This document shows positions 24,886-33,979 of a stretch of DNA of 64,000 nucleotides, piece after piece. A model generated the notes under the pieces. That model had not been told where the DNA came from. It ran no database searches and was given only the letters and a program-made list of their open reading frames with translations. The position numbers were made by a program, and so were the translations under genes. Origin of the DNA: DASPHG01 sp963849605 (lineage in GTDB: Bacteria > Actinomycetota > Thermoleophilia > Solirubrobacterales > Thermoleophilaceae). The stretch spans positions 186,001 through 250,000 of the forward strand of contig CAWKHX010000002.1 in the NCBI GenBank assembly GCA_963849605.1, read 5' to 3'. Numbering within the stretch: the stretch's first letter is position 1; each line of letters opens with the position of its first letter.

Positions 24886-26502
24886 GTGGCCCGGCTCTCT
24901 CCCGCCCTCGTCGTCCTCGCCCTGTTAGTCGCCACCGCGCCGGCGGCAGCGGATGCGCCGGCAGTGACGCTCGCCCAGCTCCCTGGCGCAGACGGATGCC
25001 TGAGCCCGTCGGAGGAGGACCCGGGCTGCACGCCGGTCCGCGAGCCGTTCTACTACCCAGAGGACTTCGTCGTCAGCGGTGACGGCCGGCATGCCTACCT
25101 CCTGAGCTGGGGCTATGGCCCGCCCACCACGGTCCACGTGTTCACACGCGACCGGCTCACCGGTGCGCTGACGGAGGATCACTGCATAAGCACCGGCGCG
25201 CGAAGCGGCTGCCGAACCGAGCCGCTGCTGGAGGACGCCGGCTCCCTGACCATCAGCCCCGACAGACGGAACGTCTACATCAGCGGCGCGCCGACCCCCG
25301 AGGATGGGAATGATGAGACCGGGATGGGGTGGCCTTCCCCAGACCGCAGCGCGATCGTTGTATTTGCTCGCAACGCGGCTACGGGAGAGCTCACCCGGAT
25401 CCAGTGTCTGACCGCGGGCGAGACGACCGGCTGTGAGCACGTCGACGAGCTCGGGGGACCACCGACTGTCAGCCCGGATGGGCGACACGTGTACGTCGGG
25501 ACGCTTATTCTCGATCGTGATCCCTCCACGGGTCGGTTGAGCGGTCCCCGGTGCACTTACGGCCTCAGGACAGATGAGGGCTGCCCTGCTGGCTGGTTCG
25601 ACGCAATGGCCCCGGACGGGCGCTTCGCCTACGCACGAACCGCAAGCATGCGCATCACCACCTACGCGCGCGATCCCGCGAGCGGCGAGCTCACGGAGGT
25701 CGCTTGTCCGGGCGAGGACGACTGCCGCCCATCGGGGCGGGGTCCCTTTGGCGGCTTCGCCGCCCTGACCGTCGCGCCGGATGGACGCAACCTCTATGCG
25801 GTCTCCTGGTACCCCGACGTGAATGCGTGGGTCTTCGACATGGATGTCGACCCCGGAACAGGGCTGATCACACAGCGCGCCTGCTTCAACACGGGCGAGG
25901 CGGACAGCGAATGTACGCCGGTAGCCGCACTTGTGAACCCGGCAGTCCTGGCGGCCGCACCCGACGGCCAGGCGCTCTACGTGCCGTCGGGCGGTAACTG
26001 GGCCGGGGAGGGCGGCATCACCATGTTCGCCCGCGACCCCGCGACTGGGCGCTTGGCGTGGGCCGGCTGCGTCACCCAGGACGGATCGGATGGCGCGTGT
26101 GTGCAGGGGTCGGCGCTCGAGACGGCCAATCAGGTCGCCGTCAGCCCCGACTCGCGCAACGTGTACGTCTTGAACGGCGGTGCTATCGCCGTTCTCGGCC
26201 TGGCCGTTGACGTGGTCGCGGAGGAGCTGCGTGTCTCGCACCGCGCCATAAGGCCGCAGCTGGTGTGCCCGACGGGGGTCGAGGGGTGCGACGGGAAAGT
26301 GTCCTTCAAGCGAAGCCGCTTGACGGTCGCCACCAAGCGGTTCTCGGTCCCAGGCGGAAGTGAGACGCGGATTCGCGTGAAGCTCTCGGAGCGGGGCCTG
26401 AAGAAGTTGCGACGACGCGGGCACCTGAAGACCACGGCGACGGTGACTTCGAGTTCGCTGCCGGGGCGGACGGTCCGTTCGATGAAGCTAGAGCGCCGCT
26501 AG
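24886..26502 (+). CDS. Secreted beta-propeller (lactonase-like) protein
   Basis: From GTG at 24886 a signal peptide (MARLSPALVVLALLVATAPAAADA, shown here as residues 1-20 or so) leads to repeats of about 55 residues with VSPDGRHVYV, ISPDRRNVYI and VAPDGRNLYA and alternate F-ARDPATGRL steps, the pattern of YncE/6-phosphogluconolactonase-type seven-bladed propellers. Paired cysteines occur in most blades (for example CLTAGETTGCEH). A C-terminal beta domain (about 480-538, VSFKRSRLTVATKRFSV) is often found on cell-surface proteins of this lineage. No catalytic function can be assigned. Confidence 0.8.
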   Translation: MARLSPALVVLALLVATAPAAADAPAVTLAQLPGADGCLSPSEEDPGCTPVREPFYYPEDFVVSGDGRHAYLLSWGYGPPTTVHVFTRDRLTGALTEDHCISTGARSGCRTEPLLEDAGSLTISPDRRNVYISGAPTPEDGNDETGMGWPSPDRSAIVVFARNAATGELTRIQCLTAGETTGCEHVDELGGPPTVSPDGRHVYVGTLILDRDPSTGRLSGPRCTYGLRTDEGCPAGWFDAMAPDGRFAYARTASMRITTYARDPASGELTEVACPGEDDCRPSGRGPFGGFAALTVAPDGRNLYAVSWYPDVNAWVFDMDVDPGTGLITQRACFNTGEADSECTPVAALVNPAVLAAAPDGQALYVPSGGNWAGEGGITMFARDPATGRLAWAGCVTQDGSDGACVQGSALETANQVAVSPDSRNVYVLNGGAIAVLGLAVDVVAEELRVSHRAIRPQLVCPTGVEGCDGKVSFKRSRLTVATKRFSVPGGSETRIRVKLSERGLKKLRRRGHLKTTATVTSSSLPGRTVRSMKLERR

Positions 26503-26778
26503 TACAGCGGCCCGGGCCCGGTTCCCGCCGAAGTAGGAGCTCAGGTCGATCAGGAACGCGAGGATCACGAAGAACCACTCGAAGCCGGTCACATGCCGGC
26601 CCGAGCCCCAGTCCCAGAAGGCCACGTAGCTGAGCGTGGTCCAGGGCAGGAGGAAGAAGCCCAAGACGGACACGACCCAGCCGTCGATGGCCTGGCCGAT
26701 CACATCGTCGAAGATCCACAGCAGGAACAGGACGAGCCGTGGCGAGATGAGGGCGAGCAGTGCAAGAAAACAGCCCAT
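26488..26778 (-). CDS. Small membrane protein, unknown function
   Basis: ATG at 26778 gives 96 residues with three hydrophobic helices: MGCFLALLALISPRLVLFLL, a second around VVSVLGFFLLPWTTLSYVAF and a third around WFFVILAFLIDLSSY, ending in NRARAAVLAAL. It resembles small conserved actinobacterial membrane proteins without known role. It is divergent from the next gene, and its end overlaps the propeller gene by 15 bases on the other strand. Confidence 0.75.
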   Translation of the reverse strand: MGCFLALLALISPRLVLFLLWIFDDVIGQAIDGWVVSVLGFFLLPWTTLSYVAFWDWGSGRHVTGFEWFFVILAFLIDLSSYFGGNRARAAVLAAL

Positions 26779-26822
26779 GCGAGACCAGCGTACCCTGCCC
26801 GAAGGCGACCGAGGAGGACACG

Positions 26823-27275
26823 ATGGCAACGAAGGCCGATTTCAACGCCGAGGAGTGGTCGAGGCTCGTCGAGGCTCCGGTGCTCGCAAGCCTGCGCGTC
26901 TCGAAGGCCTCCGGAGGCGGCAAGATCCGCGAGGCGGTCGCAGTCGCCCGGGTTTACGGCGAGGCGCGGAAGGCGCAGGGCGACAGCACACTGCTCGACG
27001 AGATCACCGCGTCACCGCCCGGTGTCGAGGAAATGGCGCCCGGCGATGACCCGGCCGCCGTGGTGGCCGCGCGACTCAAGGAGGCGCTCAGCATCATCGA
27101 CGCGAAGGGGTCGCCCGAGGACGCGGACGCCTACCGCAAGTTCGTCGTCGCCGTCGCGCGTGCGGCCGCGGAGGCGCACGAGGAGGGCGGGTTCATCGGG
27201 ATCGGCGGACGGAAGATCTCCGACGAGGAGAAAGAGGCCCTGAAGGAGATCCAGGCCGAGGTGGACGCTGCCTAG
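26823..27275 (+). CDS. Hypothetical cytoplasmic protein, 150 residues
   Basis: ATG at 26823 follows GAGGAGG, fixing the start. The protein is acidic and alpha-helical (FNAEEWSRLVEAPVLASLRV; KIREAVAVARVYGEAR; EEEKEALKEIQ-like end) with Ala-rich stretches and FIGIGGRKISDEEKEAL near the C-terminus. This resembles a conserved family found in soil bacteria, often near stress genes, but no function is known to me. It ends four bases into the stop region of the convergent propeller gene. Confidence 0.75.
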   Translation: MATKADFNAEEWSRLVEAPVLASLRVSKASGGGKIREAVAVARVYGEARKAQGDSTLLDEITASPPGVEEMAPGDDPAAVVAARLKEALSIIDAKGSPEDADAYRKFVVAVARAAAEAHEEGGFIGIGGRKISDEEKEALKEIQAEVDAA

Positions 27276-28524
27276 TCCACCCGGAACTTCCGCTTGCGCT
27301 CGCGGCTGAGGTTGTCGGCCTCGTCGTCGAGTCGGAGCTTGATGCGGTAGCGGCCGGCTCGGGGCTTGGGCTTGACGTCGAGGACGTCGGAGAAGTCGAC
27401 GGCGTTTTCTCCGGGCTGAAGGTCCGCGTGGCCGCGGTCGAGGCCGCGCCAGCGGCTGTGGTTATGTCGGCGAACAAGCTGCTGGAGCTTCAGAGTCCCA
27501 TGCGCGGGCTCACTAGTCGAGAACTCGGCGCCGCTGCGATTGAACCACTTCCGGGGGCCTCCCTTAATGAGAAGCTCTATACCCCGGAGCTTGGGCGGTA
27601 TCGCGTCACACGGCGTTGCGGGGTGCGTGACCATGCCAACCCGGCGGATGTGGGTCCCGTCCGCGACGACGATAGTGTCGCCATCGGGTGCGACGTCGAT
27701 TGGCGAGACGAGTGCGTCCACCCCGTTCGGGTTGCCGCAGACGTCGAGCAACGAGCCGTCACGGGAGAACCGCTGGACCCGGCTCTGTACCCGGTCGGTT
27801 GCCCAAATCGAGTCGTCCCCAGCGACCGCGACCCCCTGCGGTCCCGAATCTCCGAAGTGGCCGAGTCCTGGACCAACGGGACTGAAACCGATGGAACCTG
27901 CGGGTTCTCCCATCGGGCTCAAACGCTGGAGGGCGCCAAAGGCCGGCCCATAGAAGAAGCCTTCGCTGTCGCGCGCGAAGTAGAAGAACCCTTGCGCTCC
28001 GAGCTGCTGGACGGATTCGCCAGCCTCGGTCACCTGGACTATCGACCCGTGGTCAGGAACCCCCAACGCCACGTAGACGTTCCCCGCAGCGTCGGTAGTG
28101 ATGCCGTTCGGGCCGTCGAAGGCCGGCGTGCCGTTCGTGCCGTCCCAGGTCGCGAGCAAGTCGCCATCCGGTGGAGAACTTGACGACCTCGTCGCCGGCG
28201 TTTGCCGTCACGTATAGGGCGCCCGAAGCCCCAACGGCGATGTCCTGGGGCGCGTCCAGCATCGGGTCACCCGGCCGCTGGCCCCACTTCGCGAGCAGGT
28301 TCCCGTCACGGTCGAACCGCATCAGCACGGGCGACGGGCCGGCCTGCAGCGCGTACACCGACCCCGTCCGGTCCAGTCGCCACCGCCTGAGGCGCGATTT
28401 GCCCGAACTCGGCCTCCCCCCAGCTCGCCTGAATCCCTAGGTAAGGCGAATGGTGCGCGCTCGCGGACGGGGCCGCGGCTAATCCCGCCAGCACCGCGAT
28501 GACAAGAGCGCGAAGCTGCCGCAT
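27272..28524 (-). CDS. Secreted NHL-repeat beta-propeller protein, two frameshifts
   Basis: A signal peptide (MRQLRALVIAVLAGLAAAP, ending ASA-HH) is followed by NHL-type blades (FDRDGNLLAKWG; APQDIAVGASGALYVTA; GPNGITTDAAGNVYVA; DSIWATDRVQSRVQRFSRDG) and a C-terminal beta domain ending RERKRKFRVD. The frame is broken twice: at the CCCC run 28362-28365 (one extra base) and near 28168-28173 (one extra base or two lost). Correcting both gives one frame of about 416 residues. It is probably a cell-surface protein, and no enzyme motif is visible. The end overlaps the convergent gene by four bases. Confidence 0.78.
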
Positions 28525-28569
28525 CACGCACTACAACCTGCGAGGCGCATGCGAGTACCGCTCAGCGCT

Positions 28570-29215
28570 CTACGCCGAGGGGAATGCCTCGGCGAGCGCG
28601 CTCGCCAACGCGTGCACTCGCTCCGAGGCGAGTGGTCCGTCCGCGTTCAGCTGCTTCGCGAGCTTCTTGCGGTAGAAGAGCGGGTAGCCGCGGAACTTGA
28701 GCGTCCCTATGAGCGGAAGGTCGGCGCGGACGAAGCAGAGGGCACCGCGCACGGGCACGTCCCCGTCGACGACCGCCTCGACGGCCCGCGACCTGCTTTG
28801 TGAGGCTATTCGCGAGCTTCGACCAGTCACGGCCGCGGACGAGAAGCTTCGGCTGGCCGAAGAGCGGTTTACGGACTTCTATTTTCCCCTTGTGATTCTT
28901 CGTATCGATGACCCACACGCCGTTCGCAGTCACGGCGATGTGGTCGATGTTCGCGCTGCTTCGAGGCATCCGCCGATCGCTCAGCACGTGAACGCTCGGG
29001 CAGCGCTTCGCGAGCGCGTCCGCGACCGACTCCTCCGCGGCAGCGCACTCGCTCCAGACACGCTCGTGTTGCGGTTGGCCCCGCAGCACGAGGAGCACTC
29101 CGCCGATGCGCCTGTGCTTTTCGCGCGCGCGCCGCTCGCGGTTGCGCCGGCGTCGTTCACCCTCGCCGCGGGCGCTCGCGCCCGCGTTGCCAAGGTCGAT
29201 TTCGGGGAGCTCCAG
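28570..29215 (-). CDS. NERD-domain protein, one frameshift, start unclear
   Basis: The core reads SSANIDHIAVTANGVWVIDT-KNHKG, the signature of NERD (nuclease-related) domains, preceded by a basic coiled segment (RRRRNRERRAREKHRRIGG) and AAEESVADALAKR. The C-terminal part LCFVRADLPLIGTLKFRGYP is in a second frame; one extra G in the run at 28785-28787 explains this. No ATG is available: candidates are CTG at 29215 or GTG at 29098, and the usual N-terminal zinc ribbon of this group is missing, perhaps lost to the adjoining pilC end. Corrected length about 215 residues. It may process DNA or RNA, but activity is unproven. Confidence 0.65.
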
Positions 29216-29217
29216 GG

Positions 29218-30429
29218 CTACTTGATCTGGTCGTAGACCTGGAACATCGGCATGTACATCGCGATGATGATGAAGCCGACGATTCCACCCACGACGACGA
29301 TCATGACCGGCTCGAGGATCGAGGTCAGCGCCTTGACCGACGCCTCGACCTCGGACTCGTAGAAGTCGGCGATCTTGCTCATCATCGCGTCGAGCGCGCC
29401 TGTCTCCTCGCCGACGCCGATCATCTGAGTGACCATCGTCGGGAACACCGGCGCTGCGCGCATCGGCGTCGAGATCGTGCCGCCCTTCGTGACCGAGGCG
29501 CGGACATCGACCATCGCCTTCTCGATCACCTTGTTGCCGGAGGTCTTGCCGACGATGTCGATCGCCTCGAGCATCGGCACGCCGGCGGCGACGAGCGCCG
29601 AGAAGGTGCGCGAGAAGCGAGCGATGCAGACCTTCTGGACGATGTCGCCGATCTTCCACGGCACCTTGAGCTTGAACTGGTCCCACTGCATCCGGCCCGA
29701 CTCGCTGGCCTTCCACTTGCGGAAGCCGAAGACGGCGCCCCACGTCAGGAGCATGGCCATGTACCACTTGCCCGTGATGAAGTCTGAGAGCGCGACCGTG
29801 AACTTCGTGATCGCGGGAAGCTCACCGCCGAAGTCCTCGAACACGCCGGCGAAGACCGGCACGAGGAAGGCGACCAGGGCGACGAGCACGAGCAGCGCGA
29901 AGCCGCCGATGAGGCACGGGTAGACCATCGCCGACTTGACCTGGCGGCGGAGCTCCTCGTCCTTCTCAAGCTGGTCGGCGACACGCCGGAGCGTGCTCTC
30001 CAGGATGCCGCCCGTCTCGCCGGCGGCCACCATGGCCGTGTAGAGCTCGTTGAACACCGCCGGGTGCTTCGAGAGCGCGTCGGAGAGCGAGATGCCCGCC
30101 TCGACGTCCTTGCGGACAAGGACGAGCGTCTCCTTCAGCTTGTCGGACTCGGCCTGGTCCTCGAGCACGTACAGCGCGCGCAGAAGCGACATGCCCGACG
30201 AGACCATCGTCGAGAGCTGCCGCGTCATGATGCACAGCTCCGGCGCCTTGACCTTCCTGAAGCGCGCCAGGATGTCGCCGGCGCTCTTCGGGATCCGCTC
30301 CTCGATGTCGAGGACGATCAGGCCCTTCGACCGCAGCGTCGCGGCAACGGCCTGCTTGTCGTCTCCGTCGATCTCGCCCTTGGAGGGAGCGCCCTGGAGG
30401 TCGAGCGCTTTGTAGGCGTAGGTGGCCAT
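29218..30429 (-). CDS. pilC: Type IV pilus inner-membrane platform protein PilC
   Basis: The 403-residue protein has two T2SSF domains (about 65-190 and 265-390), each ending in membrane helices, with landmarks CIMTRQLSTMVSSGMSLL, AMVAAGETGGILESTL, RFSRTFSALVAAGVPMLEAI and MIGVGEETGALDAMM. PilC is rotated by PilB or PilT to add or remove pilins. Length, order and the Tyr-rich start MATYAYKALD match the family. It follows pilT in the order pilB-pilT-pilC. Confidence 0.96.
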   Translation of the reverse strand: MATYAYKALDLQGAPSKGEIDGDDKQAVAATLRSKGLIVLDIEERIPKSAGDILARFRKVKAPELCIMTRQLSTMVSSGMSLLRALYVLEDQAESDKLKETLVLVRKDVEAGISLSDALSKHPAVFNELYTAMVAAGETGGILESTLRRVADQLEKDEELRRQVKSAMVYPCLIGGFALLVLVALVAFLVPVFAGVFEDFGGELPAITKFTVALSDFITGKWYMAMLLTWGAVFGFRKWKASESGRMQWDQFKLKVPWKIGDIVQKVCIARFSRTFSALVAAGVPMLEAIDIVGKTSGNKVIEKAMVDVRASVTKGGTISTPMRAAPVFPTMVTQMIGVGEETGALDAMMSKIADFYESEVEASVKALTSILEPVMIVVVGGIVGFIIIAMYMPMFQVYDQIK

Positions 30430-30443
30430 GGTCTATTCCTGGG

Positions 30444-31520
30444 TCAGGCCGCCTGCACAACCCCGCCGAGGAGCCGACGAAGCTCCTCAGGCGTCGAAGA
30501 GCGCTGCTCGGCGAGCTCGCGATTGATCTTGCCGCGACGGACGAGATCGGCCAGAGCCGTGTCCATCGTCTGCATGCCGTGCGAGCTCCCCGTCTGAAGC
30601 GCGGAGTAGATCTGGTGCGTCTTGCCCTCGCGGATCAGGTTCCTGATCGCCGGCGTCGGCACCAGGATCTCGGTCGCGCACACGCGGCCGCGGCCGTCAG
30701 CGGTCGGGAGAAGCTGCTGCGTGACGATGCCCTGAAGGGCGATCGAAAGCTGCATCCGGACCTGGTGCTGCTGCTCCGGCGGGAAGACGTCGACGATTCG
30801 GTCGACCGTCTGCGCCGTGTCCTGCGTGTGCAGGGTGGCGAAGACGAGGTGGCCGGTCTCCGCGGCGGTCAGCGCGGTCTCGATCGTCTCGAGGTCGCGC
30901 ATTTCGCCGACGAGGATGACGTCGGGGTCCTGACGCAGGGCCGCCTTCAGCGCCATCGCGAAGCTCTGGGCGTCGCCGCCGATCTCACGCTGGTTGACGA
31001 TGCACGAGCGGTGCGGATGGAGGAACTCGATCGGATCCTCGACAGTCATGATGTGCTCGTGCCGGGTCCGGTTGATCCGGTCCATCATCGCGGCGAGCGT
31101 CGTGGACTTGCCCGAGCCGGTCGGGCCCGTGACGAGCACGAAGCCGCGCGGCTTGGTGGTGAAGTCCTCGATCACCGGCGGCAGGCCGAGCTGCTCGAGC
31201 TGCGGCATCTCGCTCGGGATCAGGCGGAACGCGGCGCCCAGCGCGGCGCGCTGGAAGTACGCGTTGACGCGGAACCGGGCGCGGCCGGGGATCGAGTACG
31301 AGAGGTCGATCTGCCACTCGTTCTCGAGCTTCTTCCGCTGGTCGTTCGTGAGGATCGAGTACACGACCTCGCGGGTGTCCTGCGGGCTGAGAGCCGGGAA
31401 GTCGAGCGGGGACAGATGCCCGCGCTCGCGGACCATGGGTGGGACGCCTGCCGTGATGTGGAGGTCGGACGCGCCGCGCTCCATTACCTCGATCAGGACA
31501 TCAGCGAAGTCGAAATTCAT
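30444..31520 (-). CDS. pilT: Type IV pilus retraction ATPase PilT
   Basis: PilT powers pilus retraction and twitching. The 358-residue protein has Walker A GPTGSGKST (132-140), the Asp box VEDPIEFLH, Walker B DVILVGEMRD, the His box ATLHTQDTAQT and the PilT-specific AIRNLIREGK helix and SSHGMQTMD segment near the C-terminus, which separate it from PilB and PilU. Retraction ability is therefore predicted. It sits between pilB and pilC. Confidence 0.97.
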   Translation of the reverse strand: MNFDFADVLIEVMERGASDLHITAGVPPMVRERGHLSPLDFPALSPQDTREVVYSILTNDQRKKLENEWQIDLSYSIPGRARFRVNAYFQRAALGAAFRLIPSEMPQLEQLGLPPVIEDFTTKPRGFVLVTGPTGSGKSTTLAAMMDRINRTRHEHIMTVEDPIEFLHPHRSCIVNQREIGGDAQSFAMALKAALRQDPDVILVGEMRDLETIETALTAAETGHLVFATLHTQDTAQTVDRIVDVFPPEQQHQVRMQLSIALQGIVTQQLLPTADGRGRVCATEILVPTPAIRNLIREGKTHQIYSALQTGSSHGMQTMDTALADLVRRGKINRELAEQRSSTPEELRRLLGGVVQAA

Positions 31521-31580
31521 AAAGGCTTTCTCGGTTTCTGGAGGTTAGCTGGCTTAGTTTGGGGCGTGGTTTCTGGACAT

Positions 31581-31631
31581 CGCTGGTCGTTCGTCGCTGG
31601 TCGTTTTTCGACCAGCGACCCGCGACCAGCG
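31581..31631. repeat. Inverted array of CGCTGGTCG units between pilB and pilT
   Basis: CGCTGGTCG and TCGCTGGTCG copies (31581-31603) are followed by TTTTT and then inverted copies CGACCAGCGA and CGACCAGCG (31609-31631). The result can fold into a long hairpin in RNA. The same unit is found as direct repeats inside mltG at 35801-35820, so it is a dispersed repeat, not a simple terminator. Confidence 0.75.
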
Positions 31632-31632
31632 C

Positions 31633-33432
31633 CTAGGCGACTCGAGCGACCTCTGCGATCGAAGTGAGGCCCTGCTTGACCTTGTCGAAGCCGTCGATGC
31701 GCAGCGGCTTCATGCCCTGCTTCATCGCCGTGTCGCGGATCACGTCCGCCGACGTGCGCTCGATCGTCATCGCGCGGATCTCCTCTGAGAGCGTCATCAC
31801 CTCGTAGACGCCGATCCGGCCCTTGTAACCGGAATGGCCGCAGCGCGGACATCCGGCGGGCTCGTACGCCTCGACGTCGCAGTCGGCGGGGAAGCCGGCG
31901 GCGGCCAGCGCCGCCTGGCTGAGGACGGTGCGCTTCTTGCAGTGCTTGCAGAGCATGCGCGCGAGGCGCTGGGCGACGATGCAGTCGACCGCCGACGCCG
32001 TCAGGAACGGCTCGATGCCCATCTCTGTGAGGCGGGTGATCGCGGACGGAGCGTCGTTCGTGTGCAGCGTCGAGAGGACGAGGTGGCCGGTGAGCGCAGA
32101 CTCCACCGCGATCCGCGCGGTCTCGGCGTCGCGGATCTCGCCGACCATGATGATGTCGGGGTCGGCGCGGAGCATCGACCGCAGCCCCTGGGCGAAGCCG
32201 AGGCCCGCCTTCAGGTTGACCTGGATCTGGTTGATCCCCTCGAGCTGGTACTCGACCGGGTCCTCGATCGTGATGATGTTCTTCTGCGGCGAGTTGATCG
32301 TGTTGAGCGCCGCGTACAGGGTCGTCGACTTGCCCGAGCCCGTCGGGCCGGTCACCAGGACCGCGCCGTACGACTGCTTGATCCCGCTCTCGAAGCGGGT
32401 GAGCGAGTCGCCGGTGATGCCGAGCGTGTCCATCGAGAGGAGCACCTGCTCCTTGTCGAGGAGGCGCATGACGATGCCCTCGCCCCAGACGCCCGGGAGC
32501 GTGACGATGCGAACGTCGACCGAACGTCCCTCGACGCGCAGCGACACGCGCCCGTCCTGCGGCAGCCGGCGCTCGGCGATGTCGAGGTCGGCCATGATCT
32601 TGACGCGCGAGACGACGCCCGCGTTCATCCGCTTCGGGATCTGCGTCAGCTCCGACAGGACGCCGTCGATCCGGCAGCGCACGCGCATGTCGCGTGACTC
32701 CATCGGCTCGAAGTGGATGTCGGACGCGCCCTCATCGACCGCCTGCGCGATGAGCGAGTTGACGAGCTTGATGACGGGCGCGTCGTCCGCGGACTCGCGG
32801 ATCTCGCTGAGCCCGGCGAGGTCGTCGTCGTCATCGGCGTCGTCGATCGCCTCGGCGACGGCGTCGTCCAGGCGGCTCATCCGCCCGATCACCGTCGCGA
32901 GGTCCTCGGGCGCGGCCACGACGCGCGTGATCGCGTAGCCGGTCATCAGCTTGAGGTCGTCGAGGGCAAGGACGTTCGACGGGTCGACCATCGCAACCAG
33001 CAGGCGCTTGCCGGAATCGTCGAAGCCGATCGGCGCCGCGTTGTAGCGCTTGGCGGCCTGTGCGCTCACGAGGTTCACCGCACCCGGGTCGGTCTTGTAG
33101 ACCGACAGGTCGACGAAGTCGAGCCCGAACCGCTCCGCGATCGCCCGCGCGAGCTGCTCCGCTGTCAGGTCGCCGGCGGTGACGAGGATCTGCTCCGGCG
33201 TCTGCTCCGAGGACTTCGCCTCCTCGACCGCCCTCTGGATCCGCTCGGCGGAGACGAAGCCGAGCTCGGCGATCACGTCGGAGAGGAACCGCGCACCGCG
33301 GCCGCGCCTCGTCGGCGGGATAAGGCCGTTGTACTGCTCGTCGGGAAGGGGCGTCTCGCGCGCGACGGCCTCGTTGACCGTCGCCGGGGCGGGGGTCGGC
33401 ACGGGCCGCAGGTGCGCGAGTTCCTCGCTCAC
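31633..33432 (-). CDS. pilB: Type IV pilus extension ATPase PilB
   Basis: PilB drives pilin assembly. The 599-residue protein has an N-terminal T2SSE_N/MshEN-like domain (about 45-175; FLSDVIAELGFVSAERIQRAV), the ASDIHFEP box, Walker A GPTGSGKST (362-370), Asp box IEDPVEYQLEG, Walker B DIIMVGEIRD, His box STLHTNDAPS and a zinc site CKHC...CPRC. The MshEN-like segment could bind c-di-GMP in some relatives, but the final Gln of that motif is not conserved here. Its GTG/ATG start overlaps the thioredoxin-like gene stop by four bases. Confidence 0.96.
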   Translation of the reverse strand: MSEELAHLRPVPTPAPATVNEAVARETPLPDEQYNGLIPPTRRGRGARFLSDVIAELGFVSAERIQRAVEEAKSSEQTPEQILVTAGDLTAEQLARAIAERFGLDFVDLSVYKTDPGAVNLVSAQAAKRYNAAPIGFDDSGKRLLVAMVDPSNVLALDDLKLMTGYAITRVVAAPEDLATVIGRMSRLDDAVAEAIDDADDDDDLAGLSEIRESADDAPVIKLVNSLIAQAVDEGASDIHFEPMESRDMRVRCRIDGVLSELTQIPKRMNAGVVSRVKIMADLDIAERRLPQDGRVSLRVEGRSVDVRIVTLPGVWGEGIVMRLLDKEQVLLSMDTLGITGDSLTRFESGIKQSYGAVLVTGPTGSGKSTTLYAALNTINSPQKNIITIEDPVEYQLEGINQIQVNLKAGLGFAQGLRSMLRADPDIIMVGEIRDAETARIAVESALTGHLVLSTLHTNDAPSAITRLTEMGIEPFLTASAVDCIVAQRLARMLCKHCKKRTVLSQAALAAAGFPADCDVEAYEPAGCPRCGHSGYKGRIGVYEVMTLSEEIRAMTIERTSADVIRDTAMKQGMKPLRIDGFDKVKQGLTSIAEVARVA

Positions 33433-33944
33433 AGCTGGTCCTTGACGCGCTGCACCAGGTACTGCGTCTCGACGTAGCCCTCGATCGGGGGCACGGCGCG
33501 CAGGTCCGGGCGGACGATCACGATCGACGGCGCCTGCGTGATCCCCAGCCGGGCCACGATCCCGGCGTAACGGCCGAGCTCGGAGATCCCGGCGCGGAAG
33601 GTGCGCACCCCGTTGCCGAGTTGCGAGAGCGCGGTGAAGTGCCGTGCGGTCGCCTGGTCATCGGCTGCGCCCTTCTCCGTGAAGAGGAGCACGACCACCT
33701 TGCCGTCGGCGAGCGCGCCCGAGACGGCCGGCGGGACGTCCTCGACCCGCGGCTCCGGCGCCGGCGCAGGCTTTGCGTCCTTCGGCGGCGCCGTCGAGGA
33801 GCCGCCCGTGACGTTCTGCGTCGCGATGTCGGGCACGGGAATATCGCCCGCGGACTGTGCCGCGAGCGTGCGCATCGCCGTGAAGCTGATCAGCGAGAGG
33901 AATGCCCCCGCTATGGCAAGGAGGGTGGGGCGTGGCAGAGCCAT
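33429..33944 (-). CDS. Membrane-anchored thioredoxin-like protein in the pilus operon
   Basis: The 171-residue product has an N-terminal membrane helix (about 7-28), a Pro/Ala linker, then a thioredoxin-like fold (KVVVLLFTEKGAADDQATARHF; GVRTFRAGISELGRYAGIVARLGITQAPSIVIV with a cis-Pro style TQAPS). The CxxC active site is absent, so it is not a redox enzyme; it is more likely an adaptor of the pilus machine. It overlaps pilB by four bases, and AGGGGG precedes its ATG. Confidence 0.75.
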   Translation of the reverse strand: MALPRPTLLAIAGAFLSLISFTAMRTLAAQSAGDIPVPDIATQNVTGGSSTAPPKDAKPAPAPEPRVEDVPPAVSGALADGKVVVLLFTEKGAADDQATARHFTALSQLGNGVRTFRAGISELGRYAGIVARLGITQAPSIVIVRPDLRAVPPIEGYVETQYLVQRVKDQL

Positions 33945-33956
33945 CCCCCTGGCTAT

Positions 33957-33979
33957 CGGGCGGGTGCGCCCGTTTTTTT
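33957..33979 (+). terminator. Terminator-like hairpin on the strand opposite to the genes
   Basis: CGGGCG-GGTG-CGCCCG is followed by seven T reading on the plus strand, while genes on both sides are read on the minus strand. It could stop antisense transcription into aroE. On the minus strand the hairpin is preceded by A and lacks a T tail. Confidence 0.55.
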
